DNA of 39,896 bases from JAGNLM01 sp964439835 (lineage in GTDB: Bacteria > Pseudomonadota > Gammaproteobacteria > JAABTG01). Made by a program: the position numbers and the translations under genes. This document shows, piece after piece, positions 23,026 through 30,653 of this stretch. Below the pieces are notes generated by a model that worked only from the letters and a program-made list of their open reading frames with translations, was not told where the DNA came from and ran no database searches. Location of the stretch: contig CAYTPQ010000035.1 of NCBI GenBank assembly GCA_964439835.1, positions 1-39,896 on the forward strand, in the 5' to 3' direction. How positions within the stretch are numbered: the first letter of the stretch is position 1; each line of letters opens with the position of its first letter.

Positions 23026-24543
23026 TCAGCGGGCTGCGGGGGGCAACCGGTCCAGCGACCGGTAGGCGAGGGCCTCGGCCAGGTGCGGCGCCTCGATCCG
23101 CGGGGAACCGGCCAGGTCGGCGATGGTACGGGAGACCTTCAGGACCCGGTGCCAGCCCCGGGTCGACAGCCGCATGCGCTCGACCGCCGCCTCCAGGAGC
23201 CGGCGCTCGGGCGGCGCCAGGGCGCAGTCGCGGTCGACCTCGGCGGCTGTGAGCGCGCCGTTCGGCTTGCCCGCGCGGGCGATCTGGCGGTCTCTGGCAC
23301 GGACCACCCGCTCCCGTACCTCGGCGCTGCTCTCGGGCGTTGGGAGCCCTTCTCCCGAAAGGTGCGCCCGCGGCACGCGCGGCACCTCGACCTGGATGTC
23401 AAAACGGTCGAGGAGCGGTGCGGAGATCCGCGAGAGGTAGCGCCGCATCTCCGCGGGCGGGCAGTCGTCGGAGGTGCCCGGGTCGAGGCCGTGCCCCTGG
23501 CAGGGGTTCATGGCCGCCACCAGCTGGAAGCGGGCGGGGAACTCGGCCTGGTGCGCCGCGCGCGAGATTACGATCGAGCCGGACTCGAGCGGCTCGCGCA
23601 GGACCTCCAGCACCCGGCGGTCGAACTCGGGCAGCTCGTCCAGGAACAGGACCCCGTGGTGGGCGAGTGAGACCTCCCCCGGCCGCGGGACGCTCCCGCC
23701 GCCTACCAGGGCCACGCCCGAGGCGGTGTGGTGTGGGGCCCGAAACGGCCGCTCCCCCCAGCGCCCGGGGTCGAAGCCCCGGGTGCTCACCGACTGGATT
23801 GCCGCCGACTCGATGGCCTCCTCTTCGGTCATCGGCGGCAGGATCCCCGGCAGGCGGCTGGCGAGCATAGTCTTTCCCGTACCGGGCGGCCCGACGAGCA
23901 GGAGGTGATGTTGTCCGGAAGCGCTGACCTCGAGCGCCCGTTTCGCGTGGAATTGTCCCCGCACCTCGCTCAGGTCCCCGGTGGATGGCTTCTGGCCCGA
24001 CCGGGGGGCGGGCACTGCGGGTGGCAGGGGCGACGCGCCGTTCAGGTGTGCGCAGACCTCCAGGAGGTGGCTGGCGCCGTGTACCACCGCGCCGTCCACG
24101 AGGCTCGCCTCGGCCGCGTTGACGCCGGGTACCACCAGTGCGCGCCCTGCCCGGCGGGTGCTCAGGGCGGCGGGGAGGACCCCGCGCACGGCCCGTAGCT
24201 CCCCCGAGAGGGCCAGCTCGCCGAGGAACTCGCTGCCGGCCAGTGCAGGGGGCGGCAGTTGCCCGGAGGCGGCCAGGATGCCGAGCGCGATGGGCAGGTC
24301 GAAGCGGCCGCCTTCCTTGGGCAGGTCGGCAGGGGCCAGGTTGATGGTGACCCGCCGCAGCGGGTACTCGTACTGAGCGTTGATCAGGGCGCTGCGCACC
24401 CGGTCCTTGCTCTCGCGCACCGCGGCCTCGGGCAGGCCGACGATGGCGAGGCCGGGCAGCCCGCCGGTCAGGTGCACCTCAACGGTCACCGGAGGGGCGT
24501 CGACGCCCACCTGGGCGCGGGTACGGACGATGGCGAGGCTCAT
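23026..24543 (-). CDS. yifB: YifB family Mg-chelatase-like AAA ATPase
   Basis: A 505-residue protein. The N-terminal ChlI-like domain begins MSLAIVRTRAQVGVDAPPVTVEVHL. An AAA ATPase core follows, with Walker A GPPGTGKT near residues 217-224 and Walker B LFLDELPEF, then a C-terminal Mg-chelatase-like domain. The family is related to ComM, which promotes branch migration during natural transformation, so a DNA-processing role is possible. The chosen ATG is 24543; an extension upstream (MACCRGRDP) is not conserved. Probably cotranscribed with ubiK, 59 bp upstream. Confidence 0.93.
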   Translation of the reverse strand: MSLAIVRTRAQVGVDAPPVTVEVHLTGGLPGLAIVGLPEAAVRESKDRVRSALINAQYEYPLRRVTINLAPADLPKEGGRFDLPIALGILAASGQLPPPALAGSEFLGELALSGELRAVRGVLPAALSTRRAGRALVVPGVNAAEASLVDGAVVHGASHLLEVCAHLNGASPLPPAVPAPRSGQKPSTGDLSEVRGQFHAKRALEVSASGQHHLLLVGPPGTGKTMLASRLPGILPPMTEEEAIESAAIQSVSTRGFDPGRWGERPFRAPHHTASGVALVGGGSVPRPGEVSLAHHGVLFLDELPEFDRRVLEVLREPLESGSIVISRAAHQAEFPARFQLVAAMNPCQGHGLDPGTSDDCPPAEMRRYLSRISAPLLDRFDIQVEVPRVPRAHLSGEGLPTPESSAEVRERVVRARDRQIARAGKPNGALTAAEVDRDCALAPPERRLLEAAVERMRLSTRGWHRVLKVSRTIADLAGSPRIEAPHLAEALAYRSLDRLPPAAR

Positions 24544-24602
24544 GGGGTCCCTCCCTCGGCAGCAGGCCATCCTGGCCCGGAAGCGATACGGCTCGGCGGC
24601 GC

Positions 24603-24866
24603 CTAGGTCTCCTCGCCGCGACGGCGAAGCGCCTCTTCCAGCTCGGCCACCCGGCGCTGCAGGGCGTCCACGGTCGCCCGCGTGCGCGCCAGCACCGCCT
24701 TCTGGACCTCCAGCTCCTCCCGCGTCACCAGGTTCAGCCGCTCCAGCGCGGCCGTGACCCCCGCCCGCAGGTTGCGGGCGGCGTCTTCCTGGACCTGTCC
24801 GAGCCCGGCCGGGACCAGCGCGGAGAGACGGCCGATCACCTCTTCAATCAGTCGTGGGTCGACCAT
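24603..24866 (-). CDS. ubiK: ubiquinone biosynthesis accessory factor UbiK (BMFP domain)
   Basis: An 87-residue protein beginning MVDPRLIEEVIGRLSALVPAG and ending in a coiled coil (REELEVQKAVLARTRATVDALQRRVAELEEAL). This is the BMFP/YqiC architecture; UbiK assists ubiquinone biosynthesis by forming a membrane-associated complex with UbiJ. The ATG at 24866 is preceded by GGGAGG at five bases' spacing. Adjacent to yifB and divergent from the torF-glnK-amtB operon, a common gammaproteobacterial neighbourhood. Confidence 0.9.
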   Translation of the reverse strand: MVDPRLIEEVIGRLSALVPAGLGQVQEDAARNLRAGVTAALERLNLVTREELEVQKAVLARTRATVDALQRRVAELEEALRRRGEET

Positions 24867-24958
24867 CACGTCCTCCCGGCTGGCGGAACGCCCGTTACGG
24901 TAGCCCTGGCCTGCACGGACCGCAAGCCGATGCTGGCGAAGGACGGGCGCGCGGTCTT

Positions 24959-24975
24959 TGCACCATAATGAGGCG
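24959..24975 (+). promoter_or_regulatory. weak NtrC-binding-site candidate (distal)
   Basis: TGCACCATAATGAGGCG keeps the whole left half of the NtrC dyad (TGCACC) and 3 of 6 positions of the right half. Its start is 32 bp upstream of the start of the stronger site, three helical turns, so the two could bind cooperatively. Confidence 0.5.
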
Positions 24976-24990
24976 CGCTCCCTTCCGATT

Positions 24991-25007
24991 TGCACCCGGA
25001 CGGTGCG
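24991..25007 (+). promoter_or_regulatory. NtrC-binding-site candidate (proximal)
   Basis: TGCACCCGGACGGTGCG matches the 17-bp NtrC dyad TGCACC-N5-GGTGCA at all but the last base. Its centre is about 132 bp upstream of the start point predicted from the sigma-54 element at 25105-25120, a normal enhancer distance. Confidence 0.7.
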
Positions 25008-25104
25008 CTCCTCGCCCGACGGTCGGCTGGAGACGCGGGATTCGCGCCCGGGAGGTCATGTCATCCCGCCGAAACACGCTTTCGCGCCGTTCGCCGGGGC
25101 GGAA

Positions 25105-25120
25105 TGGCACGAAGTTTGTT
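25105..25120 (+). promoter_or_regulatory. sigma-54 (RpoN) promoter of torF-glnK-amtB
   Basis: TGGCACGAAGTTTGTT fits TGGCACG-N4-TTGCW with a single deviation (T for C at -12). The GG (25106-25107) and the -13/-12 position (25118-25119) are 12 bp apart, as required. The predicted start is near 25131, giving a leader of about 95 nt with a small hairpin, GTGTC/GACAC (25126-25130, 25139-25143). With the NtrC-like sites upstream, this is a nitrogen-limitation promoter. Confidence 0.75.
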
Positions 25121-25225
25121 AGGGAGTGTCCACCGAAAGACACAGTGTGGTATCGAGGATACGGGTGAAGGGGAAGGTCCACTAACTCACAGACATCGGG
25201 TAACGCAGTCAGGAGGAAAAGCAAC

Positions 25226-25936
25226 GTGAAGCACTTCAAGACCAGCATTGTCGCGGCGGCGATCGGGATTGCCCTGGCGCCGGCCGCTCACGCCCAGCTC
25301 AGCGCCAACATCGGTGCGACCAGCAACTACATCTGGCGCGGCATCACCCAGACCCAGGACGGGCCGGCGATCCAGGGTGGCCTGGACTACGCCCACGAGA
25401 GCGGCCTGTTCGTCGGCACCTGGGCCTCGAACGTGGAGTTCGCCGACGACACGCAGACCGAAGTGGACGTTTACGCTGGGTATGGTGGGTCGGTCGACGA
25501 CTTCAGTTACAAGTTGGGGATCTACCAGTACCTCTATGTCGGCTCGAGCGACGACTCGCACCCGGGCAACTTCACGGAAATCGGAGTGAGCGGTACCTAC
25601 GGGATCCTGACGGTCGGCGTGAATTACACCATCGGCGGCGCGCCTCCGAAGGGCGCGCTGTTCAACGACGGCGACGTCTACCCGTACGTCTCTCTCAGTT
25701 ACGCCATCGACGACAACTGGAGCGTGGGGGCTACCGCCGGCTACTACAGCTTCGACGACTTCGACTCGGACTACACCCACGCGCAGGTGAGCGTGTCCCG
25801 GGCCGCTGGTGACTTCGGCACCTTCACGTTCAGCGTCGGCAAGGCCTGGCTGGACGACGACCTGAAGAACAACTTGATCGACACGAAGTACACCAGCGAC
25901 GCGAAGGTCTGGGTGTCCTGGGTGAAGACGTTCTGA
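25226..25936 (+). CDS. TorF family putative porin
   Basis: A 236-residue outer-membrane protein with a signal peptide (residues 1-23, cleavage after AHA) and a mature part of alternating beta-strands ending in a C-terminal aromatic Phe (VWVSWVKTF). The N-terminal mature sequence GATSNYIWRGITQTQDGPAIQGGLDY is characteristic of the TorF/TIGR02001 family. The GTG start at 25226 is supported by AGGAGGAAAA. It is the first gene of a nitrogen operon and probably passes small solutes, perhaps ammonium or amines, across the outer membrane; this role is inferred from the consistent linkage with glnK-amtB. Confidence 0.88.
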   Translation: MKHFKTSIVAAAIGIALAPAAHAQLSANIGATSNYIWRGITQTQDGPAIQGGLDYAHESGLFVGTWASNVEFADDTQTEVDVYAGYGGSVDDFSYKLGIYQYLYVGSSDDSHPGNFTEIGVSGTYGILTVGVNYTIGGAPPKGALFNDGDVYPYVSLSYAIDDNWSVGATAGYYSFDDFDSDYTHAQVSVSRAAGDFGTFTFSVGKAWLDDDLKNNLIDTKYTSDAKVWVSWVKTF

Positions 25937-25972
25937 TCCGCTCCGCCGACAGGCCCACGAGCAACCCCTCGG

Positions 25973-25993
25973 CCGGCCACCACGGTCGGCCGG
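25973..25993 (+). other. intercistronic hairpin between torF and glnK
   Basis: CCGGCC (25973-25978) pairs with GGCCGG (25988-25993), and ACC (79-81) can partly pair with GGT (84-86), around a short loop. There is no U tract. It may stabilise or attenuate the polycistronic transcript. Confidence 0.4.
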
Positions 25994-26021
25994 CGGGACA
26001 ACCACGAGGAGATTTCCGTTC

Positions 26022-26360
26022 ATGAAGCTCGTCACAGCCATCATCAAGCCGTTCAAGCTGGACGACGTGCGCGAGGCCCTTTCGAACATCGGTGTGCAGG
26101 GTATCACGGCGACCGAGGTCAAGGGCTTCGGCCGCCAGAAGGGGCACACGGAGCTGTACCGCGGCGCCGAGTACGTCGTCGACTTCCTTCCGAAGGTCAA
26201 GCTGGAGGTCGCGGTCAAGGCCGATATGGTCGATCACGTGATCGAGACGATCACCAACGCCGCTCGCACCGGCAAGATCGGCGACGGCAAGATCTTCGTC
26301 GCCAGCCTCGAGCAGGTGATCCGGATCCGGACCGGCGAGACCGGTCCCGAAGCGATCTGA
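26022..26360 (+). CDS. glnK: PII nitrogen regulatory protein
   Basis: A 112-residue PII trimer subunit that senses 2-oxoglutarate and ATP/ADP. The uridylylation tyrosine Y51 lies in the T-loop (ELYRGAEYVVDFLPK), and the C-terminal signature TGKIGDGKIFV is present. Encoded 14 bp upstream of amtB, this is the GlnK that plugs AmtB when nitrogen is plentiful. GAGGAG precedes the ATG. Under nitrogen limitation the protein should be induced through the sigma-54/NtrC promoter upstream of torF. Confidence 0.96.
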   Translation: MKLVTAIIKPFKLDDVREALSNIGVQGITATEVKGFGRQKGHTELYRGAEYVVDFLPKVKLEVAVKADMVDHVIETITNAARTGKIGDGKIFVASLEQVIRIRTGETGPEAI

Positions 26361-26374
26361 CGGGGGAAGACGCG

Positions 26375-27745
26375 ATGAGAACACTATCCGTACGAGACGT
26401 GATGCGCTCGCTCGCGGGGGGCATGCTGTTCCTGCCCGCACTGGCGTTCGGCGAGGAGGCGGCGGTAGCGGCGGAGGCCGCAGCAGAGGCCGCTGCGCCG
26501 ACGCTGAACTCCGGTGATACGGCGTGGATGCTCACGGCGACGGCGCTGGTCCTGTTCATGACTATCCCCGGCCTCTCGCTCTTCTATGCCGGCATGGTGC
26601 GCGCGAAGAACGTGCTGTCGATCATGATGCAATGCTTCGCGATCACGTCGTTAATTACCGTGATCTGGGCGCTCGTCGGCTACAGCCTGGCGTTCGACAC
26701 GACCGGCATGGAGAAGGGGGTCACCAACCTCAACTCCTTCGTCGGCACGCTCGAGAAGGCCTTCCTCAGCGGGGTTGGGCGCGACAGCCTGGTGCTCGGG
26801 ATCCCGGAGACGGTGTTCCTGACCTTCCAGCTGACCTTCGCCATCATCACCCCGGCCCTCATCGTCGGGGCATTCGCGGAGCGCATGAAGTTCTCCGCCA
26901 TGCTCTGGTTCATGGGGCTCTGGTCGATCCTGGTCTACGCCCCGATTGCGCACATGGTGTGGAGCGGTGACGGCGCGCTGATGTGGGACATGGGCGTGCT
27001 CGACTTCGCGGGCGGCACGGTGGTGCACATCAACGCCGGCATCGCGGCGCTGGTGGCGGTGCTCGTGCTCGGCAAGCGCAAGGGCTATCCGACGACGGCG
27101 ATGCCCCCCCACAACCTCACCCTGACGGTGGTTGGCGCGGGCATGCTGTGGGTCGGCTGGTTCGGCTTCAACGCGGGCAGCGCGGTGGCGGCCGACGGCA
27201 ACGCGGGCATGGCGATGGCAGTCACCCAGATCGCGACAGCGGCTGCGGCGCTGGCGTGGATGCTCTCGGAGTGGGTCTCCCACGGCAAGCCGAGTGTCCT
27301 CGGGATCGCGTCGGGCGCGGTGGCGGGTCTGGTCGCCATCACCCCGGCCTCGGGCACGGCCGGCCCGATGGGCGCCATCGCCATCGGCGCGATCGCGGGC
27401 GTGGGCTGCTTCCTGGCCTCCACCAAGCTCAAGCGCGCGCTGGGCTATGACGACTCGCTGGACGCCTTCGGCGTGCACGCGGTCGGCGGCATCATCGGCG
27501 CGATCTTGACCGGCGTCTTCGCCGACGCCGCGCTGGGTGGCAAGGGCCTGGCCGAGGGCATGACTATCGCAAGCCAGGTCTGGGTCCAGGCCCAGGGCGT
27601 GATCTTTACGGTCGTCTACACGGCCATCGTCAGCTACATCATCCTCAAGGTCCTGGACCTGGTGATGGGGCTGCGGGTCGACGAGGAGTCCGAGACCATG
27701 GGCCTCGACCTCTCGCAGCACGACGAGCGGGGCTACGTGCTCTGA
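26375..27745 (+). CDS. amtB: ammonium transporter
   Basis: A 456-residue inner-membrane Amt channel. The N-terminus has a signal-like hydrophobic stretch (residues 12-26), then a run of Ala/Glu before the first core helix. The twin pore histidines are H218 (GGTVVHINAG) and H368 (DAFGVHAVGG). The GLSLFYAGMVRAKN and WFGFNAGSA blocks are typical. It conducts ammonium/ammonia and is gated by GlnK, whose gene is immediately upstream. Last gene of the operon, followed by strong terminators. Confidence 0.96.
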   Translation: MRTLSVRDVMRSLAGGMLFLPALAFGEEAAVAAEAAAEAAAPTLNSGDTAWMLTATALVLFMTIPGLSLFYAGMVRAKNVLSIMMQCFAITSLITVIWALVGYSLAFDTTGMEKGVTNLNSFVGTLEKAFLSGVGRDSLVLGIPETVFLTFQLTFAIITPALIVGAFAERMKFSAMLWFMGLWSILVYAPIAHMVWSGDGALMWDMGVLDFAGGTVVHINAGIAALVAVLVLGKRKGYPTTAMPPHNLTLTVVGAGMLWVGWFGFNAGSAVAADGNAGMAMAVTQIATAAAALAWMLSEWVSHGKPSVLGIASGAVAGLVAITPASGTAGPMGAIAIGAIAGVGCFLASTKLKRALGYDDSLDAFGVHAVGGIIGAILTGVFADAALGGKGLAEGMTIASQVWVQAQGVIFTVVYTAIVSYIILKVLDLVMGLRVDEESETMGLDLSQHDERGYVL

Positions 27746-27754
27746 CCCCCGATG

Positions 27755-27786
27755 CCGGGGACGGGGCCGGGCCGGCCCGTCCCCGG
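27755..27786 (+). terminator. hairpin after amtB
   Basis: An 11-bp perfect stem, CCGGGGACGGG (27755-27765) with CCCGTCCCCGG (27776-27786), begins 9 bp after the amtB stop. Only TTCGCTGT follows, so this may be an RNA-stabilising or partial terminator ahead of the stronger one downstream. Confidence 0.55.
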
Positions 27787-27839
27787 TTCGCTGTACCGCC
27801 GGCCTCCTGTACGCAGTAACCCGATGTGGTGGTGAAGAC

Positions 27840-27869
27840 GGCGGGCGCCTCGTGCGCCCGCCTTTTTTT
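27840..27869 (+). terminator. rho-independent terminator of the amtB operon
   Basis: A 9-bp stem, GGCGGGCGC (27840-27848) with GCGCCCGCC (27854-27862), a five-base loop CTCGT, and a seven-T tract (27863-27869). A textbook intrinsic terminator. The remaining spacer to 28085 shows no other gene-like feature. Confidence 0.9.
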
Positions 27870-28085
27870 CAGGCGGGGGTGTGCCGGGCTCCTCGGCGGG
27901 CAGGGGGCTCGATGCCCGCTGCGCGGCTGCGACCCCGTTCTCGGTCTGGTCGAGCGTTTTTTACACTCCGGTGCGCTGTCGTCGGCGGGTCCTTCGGGAC
28001 GTCAAGGGCTTATCGGTTGTGGCGCGTCGATTGCTTCCAGAGCCCCCAGCACATGTCTACGTTGTCATTGCAGGCGTCTGGAACC

Positions 28086-28262
28086 ATGAACGACGTACCC
28101 CTGGAAGAGCCCGGGCCCAGGCCCGCCCGGAGATCGTCGCGGACCAAACCCGCCCGCGCGCCGGCTGACCGTCGGCCCACCCAGCAGGTGGTCGAGTGGC
28201 TGTGGGATCGTTACCTGGCCGAGCACCGGCTGTCCGTGCCTCGACGCCGGAAGGTCCGCTGA
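28086..28262 (+). CDS. small basic hypothetical protein
   Basis: A 58-residue ORF beginning MNDVPLEEPGPRPARR, Arg/Pro-rich in the first half and helical in the second (TQQVVEWLWDRYLAEHRLS), with a basic C-terminus. The ribosome-binding site is weak (TCTGGA). It is tentatively called because the C-terminal half looks like a folded helix and it fills a gap between terminators. No family recognised. Confidence 0.35.
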   Translation: MNDVPLEEPGPRPARRSSRTKPARAPADRRPTQQVVEWLWDRYLAEHRLSVPRRRKVR

Positions 28263-28358
28263 CGGTCTGCCCGCCGGTATCGGCGCGTCTGGCCCTGCGA
28301 CAGGGTTAAACGGCCCGGCCGCATGCATGGCGGTCTCGGCGCCGGAGGGAGGGTCTGG

Positions 28359-28379
28359 CCGGCCCGGCAAGCGGGCCGG
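28359..28379. terminator. hairpin between the small ORF and the PilZ gene
   Basis: CCGGCCCG (28359-28366) pairs with CGGGCCGG (28372-28379) around GCAAG. It lies between two convergent reading frames and could end transcription in both directions. No clear U tract on either side. Confidence 0.45.
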
Positions 28380-28390
28380 ACGGGTGGCGA

Positions 28391-28726
28391 TCAGGCAGGC
28401 GTGGCGGCCGCACCTGCGGCCAGCGTCAGTGAGGGTCGCCCGCTGCGGGCGAGCGCCTGGTAGGGGTGACTGAACATCACGCCCACCCCGTCTTTGTGAT
28501 GGTGCACCACCAAGGCGGCGACGTCCGTCCACCCGCCTTCGACTTCGGGGTCCGGCAGGTCGAGCCAGAGCACGCCCTCGTTCGAAAGGTCGTGGCGGCC
28601 GGTCTCGATGAACGCGCCGTTCTCCGAGATATCTCGGGTGGGCGACGTGAGCACGCGCCCGGACCGGTCCCGTACCCGGACCGTGACCCGCAGGGGGAAC
28701 CGCTGTTCGAAGCGCCGCTCCATCAT
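28391..28726 (-). CDS. PilZ domain protein
   Basis: A 111-residue single-domain PilZ protein, a predicted cyclic-di-GMP receptor. The R-x3-R motif is R5-R9 (RRFEQR), and the D-x-S-x2-G motif is DISENG (32-37). The remaining beta-barrel strands are visible up to GVGVMFSHP, and the tail is Ala-rich. The chosen start is the first of two adjacent ATGs (28726), with GGAGGG upstream. No enzymatic domain is fused; the output target is unknown. Confidence 0.85.
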   Translation of the reverse strand: MMERRFEQRFPLRVTVRVRDRSGRVLTSPTRDISENGAFIETGRHDLSNEGVLWLDLPDPEVEGGWTDVAALVVHHHKDGVGVMFSHPYQALARSGRPSLTLAAGAAATPA

Positions 28727-29080
28727 TCCCGTCGCCCTCCTCGTCGGGACCGCCCCCGCGCCCCCGACACTGCTCTTTCGGCAGGCACGGCAGTTACTTG
28801 AGGGCCCGAGCGCAAAGACGCGCGCTACAGCACGGCCGCGTTCGGCGGGTGCCGGCACGAGGGGGGTCGTGCCCCGATCTGCCGCGCTTCAGAATGAAGG
28901 GGTACTTCGAGGTGGACAGCCGCACGAAGGCCATCCACGCCGCCGCGGCCCCCACCGCCGGTCGTACTCGGGTGGGCCTCCGAGACCGGGCGGCAATCTT
29001 CTGTGCTTGTCAGTCTAGACCCGAGCCACCTTGCCGCTGACCCTCGTGCTCGCGTCGGCATTCAGTCAGCGCTTGCGAGG
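28727..29080. other. 354-bp spacer without a supported gene
   Basis: The sequence between the PilZ start and the patatin stop has only short, low-complexity frames. A 6-bp hairpin GAGGTC/GACCTC (29077-29082, 29086-29091) overlaps the patatin stop codon and may end that transcript. The PilZ promoter should lie here, but no clear -35/-10 pair stands out. Confidence 0.5.
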
Positions 29081-30298
29081 TCAACGACCTCCTGCCTTCG
29101 ACTCGTCGGCGTCGAGCCCCGGCGGTAGCTTCGCCCAGGGGTACCCGCGGGCCGCCCGGTCGTAGGCGAACGCGAAGAGCTGGCGCATGTACTCGGTGTC
29201 GAATTCCTCGGGGTGCGGCGCGTCGAACTCCTTGGGGATGTACGCCAGGTTGAAGTCGACCTTGTCGCGCTGCGTCGTCGCATAGATGCGGTAGAGATCG
29301 CCGATGCCCTGCGAGTTGATGAGCGAAGAGATGGCGCGCCCGCTGATGCTGAGCGTTCGCCGCTCGACGTCGGCCCAGTCCGGGTCCAGGCGCGAATTGC
29401 GAATGATGAAGGCGCGGCGCTCGCGCTCGATCGGCGGCGCCTTCCGGCTCACGTCCGCGGTGCGGATCGTCGGCGGATAGAGGAAGACCTGCGCGACGGC
29501 GCCGCCGTCGACGTGCATCTCCTGGTGCGCCTTTCCGCCCACCTCGACGTCGATCATGGTCGGCGGGAAAGCGCCGGGGATCGCCGCGGAGGTCACCATG
29601 ATCGCGCGGAAGAGCTCCAGGGCCCGCGGGTCCTTGCTGCTCGCGATCCTGGTCATGTTCCAGATGACGCCCTGGCGCGCATCGAGGTCGGTGGTGCCGA
29701 TCAGCAGCAGCCGGCCCTTCTGGTACTCGGCCGCGACCTCGTCGAGCAGCGCCCGGTCGACCTCCTTGGCCACGCGGTTCCACAGCGGCCGGTTGTCGGC
29801 GATGGCATCACCCGTGAAGGCCGCCACGAGCGAGCGTGGCTCGACGATGTCGCGCGGCCCCGTCTTCGTATAGAAGTCCTTGAGCCGCGCGTCGTACGTT
29901 GGCCCCAGGAAGGCAAAGGGCGCGATCAGCGCGCCGGTGCTGACGCCGGTGACCAGCTTGAACTCCGGCCGCCCGCCCGCCGCTGTCCAGCCGTTGAGCA
30001 GGCCGGCGCCGAACGCGCCCGCGTCGCCGCCGCCCGAGACGGCGAGATAGGTCGCGGGGGGCAGCGGCCCCCTGTGTCCCTTCGAGGCCAGGTAGGCCCG
30101 TTCGCGCTGGACCGAGTCCAGCCCTTCCTGCGCCATCGCCTCGACCTCGGACAGTCGGTAGCGGACGCCCGGCAGGCCGGGGATTTCTGCCGTTTGCGTG
30201 AGATCCGGCGGCACGGCGGGCTTGCGCACCGGGCCGGAGCAGCCCTGCACGAGGAGGGCCAGCACGGCGCCGAAGGCGATGAAGAAACGAGTGCTCAT
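29081..30298 (-). CDS. patatin-like phospholipase lipoprotein
   Basis: A 405-residue serine lipase-like protein. A signal peptide ends in a lipobox-like VQGC with Cys20, so it is probably anchored to a membrane facing the periplasm. The oxyanion stretch SGGGDAGAFGAG (88-99), the nucleophile elbow GVSTG (118-122, Ser120) and the catalytic Asp in HVDGG (Asp264) make the Ser-Asp dyad complete. Patatin-like enzymes hydrolyse acyl chains from membrane lipids; the substrate here is unknown. Start ATG 30298. Confidence 0.88.
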   Translation of the reverse strand: MSTRFFIAFGAVLALLVQGCSGPVRKPAVPPDLTQTAEIPGLPGVRYRLSEVEAMAQEGLDSVQRERAYLASKGHRGPLPPATYLAVSGGGDAGAFGAGLLNGWTAAGGRPEFKLVTGVSTGALIAPFAFLGPTYDARLKDFYTKTGPRDIVEPRSLVAAFTGDAIADNRPLWNRVAKEVDRALLDEVAAEYQKGRLLLIGTTDLDARQGVIWNMTRIASSKDPRALELFRAIMVTSAAIPGAFPPTMIDVEVGGKAHQEMHVDGGAVAQVFLYPPTIRTADVSRKAPPIERERRAFIIRNSRLDPDWADVERRTLSISGRAISSLINSQGIGDLYRIYATTQRDKVDFNLAYIPKEFDAPHPEEFDTEYMRQLFAFAYDRAARGYPWAKLPPGLDADESKAGGR

Positions 30299-30341
30299 CG
30301 TGGATCGCTCTCCTTGAGACGGCTGTGCGCGGGGACTGGTC

Positions 30342-30653
30342 TCAGCGTAGGTCGGCATCGGGCCAGTAGTTGGTTCCGGACAGCTTGGCCGAGACCTTCC
30401 AGCCCTTCTGGGTCAGGACGAACAGCGCCCGGCCGTCATGGAAGCGTAGCGCAAGCCGCTGCGTGTCGTCGCCAATCATGGTGCCTGCCTCGGTGGTGGC
30501 ATCGAGTCCCTCTGCGATGAAAGGCTCGACCGTGCCCGCAGCGGCGCTGGGAGCGGTTCTGCCGCCCCTGGTGTGGAAGTAACCTAGCAGCGTGGTTGGC
30601 TCTATCCGATAATCGAAAACGGCGTGGACCGGGAGCGGGGAGGGTCTTCCCAT
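30342..30653 (-). CDS. hypothetical protein divergent from the AraC regulator
   Basis: A frame of up to 103 residues whose C-terminal half looks protein-like (MIGDDTQRLALRFHDGRALFVLTQKGWKVSAKLSG). It ends 43 bp before the patatin start and could be cotranscribed with it. Its longest start shares the CATG at 30651-30654 with the AraC gene start. That would place the AraC promoter inside this frame, so an internal start (for example ATG 30479) may be the true one. No family recognised. Confidence 0.35.
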   Translation of the reverse strand: MGRPSPLPVHAVFDYRIEPTTLLGYFHTRGGRTAPSAAAGTVEPFIAEGLDATTEAGTMIGDDTQRLALRFHDGRALFVLTQKGWKVSAKLSGTNYWPDADLR

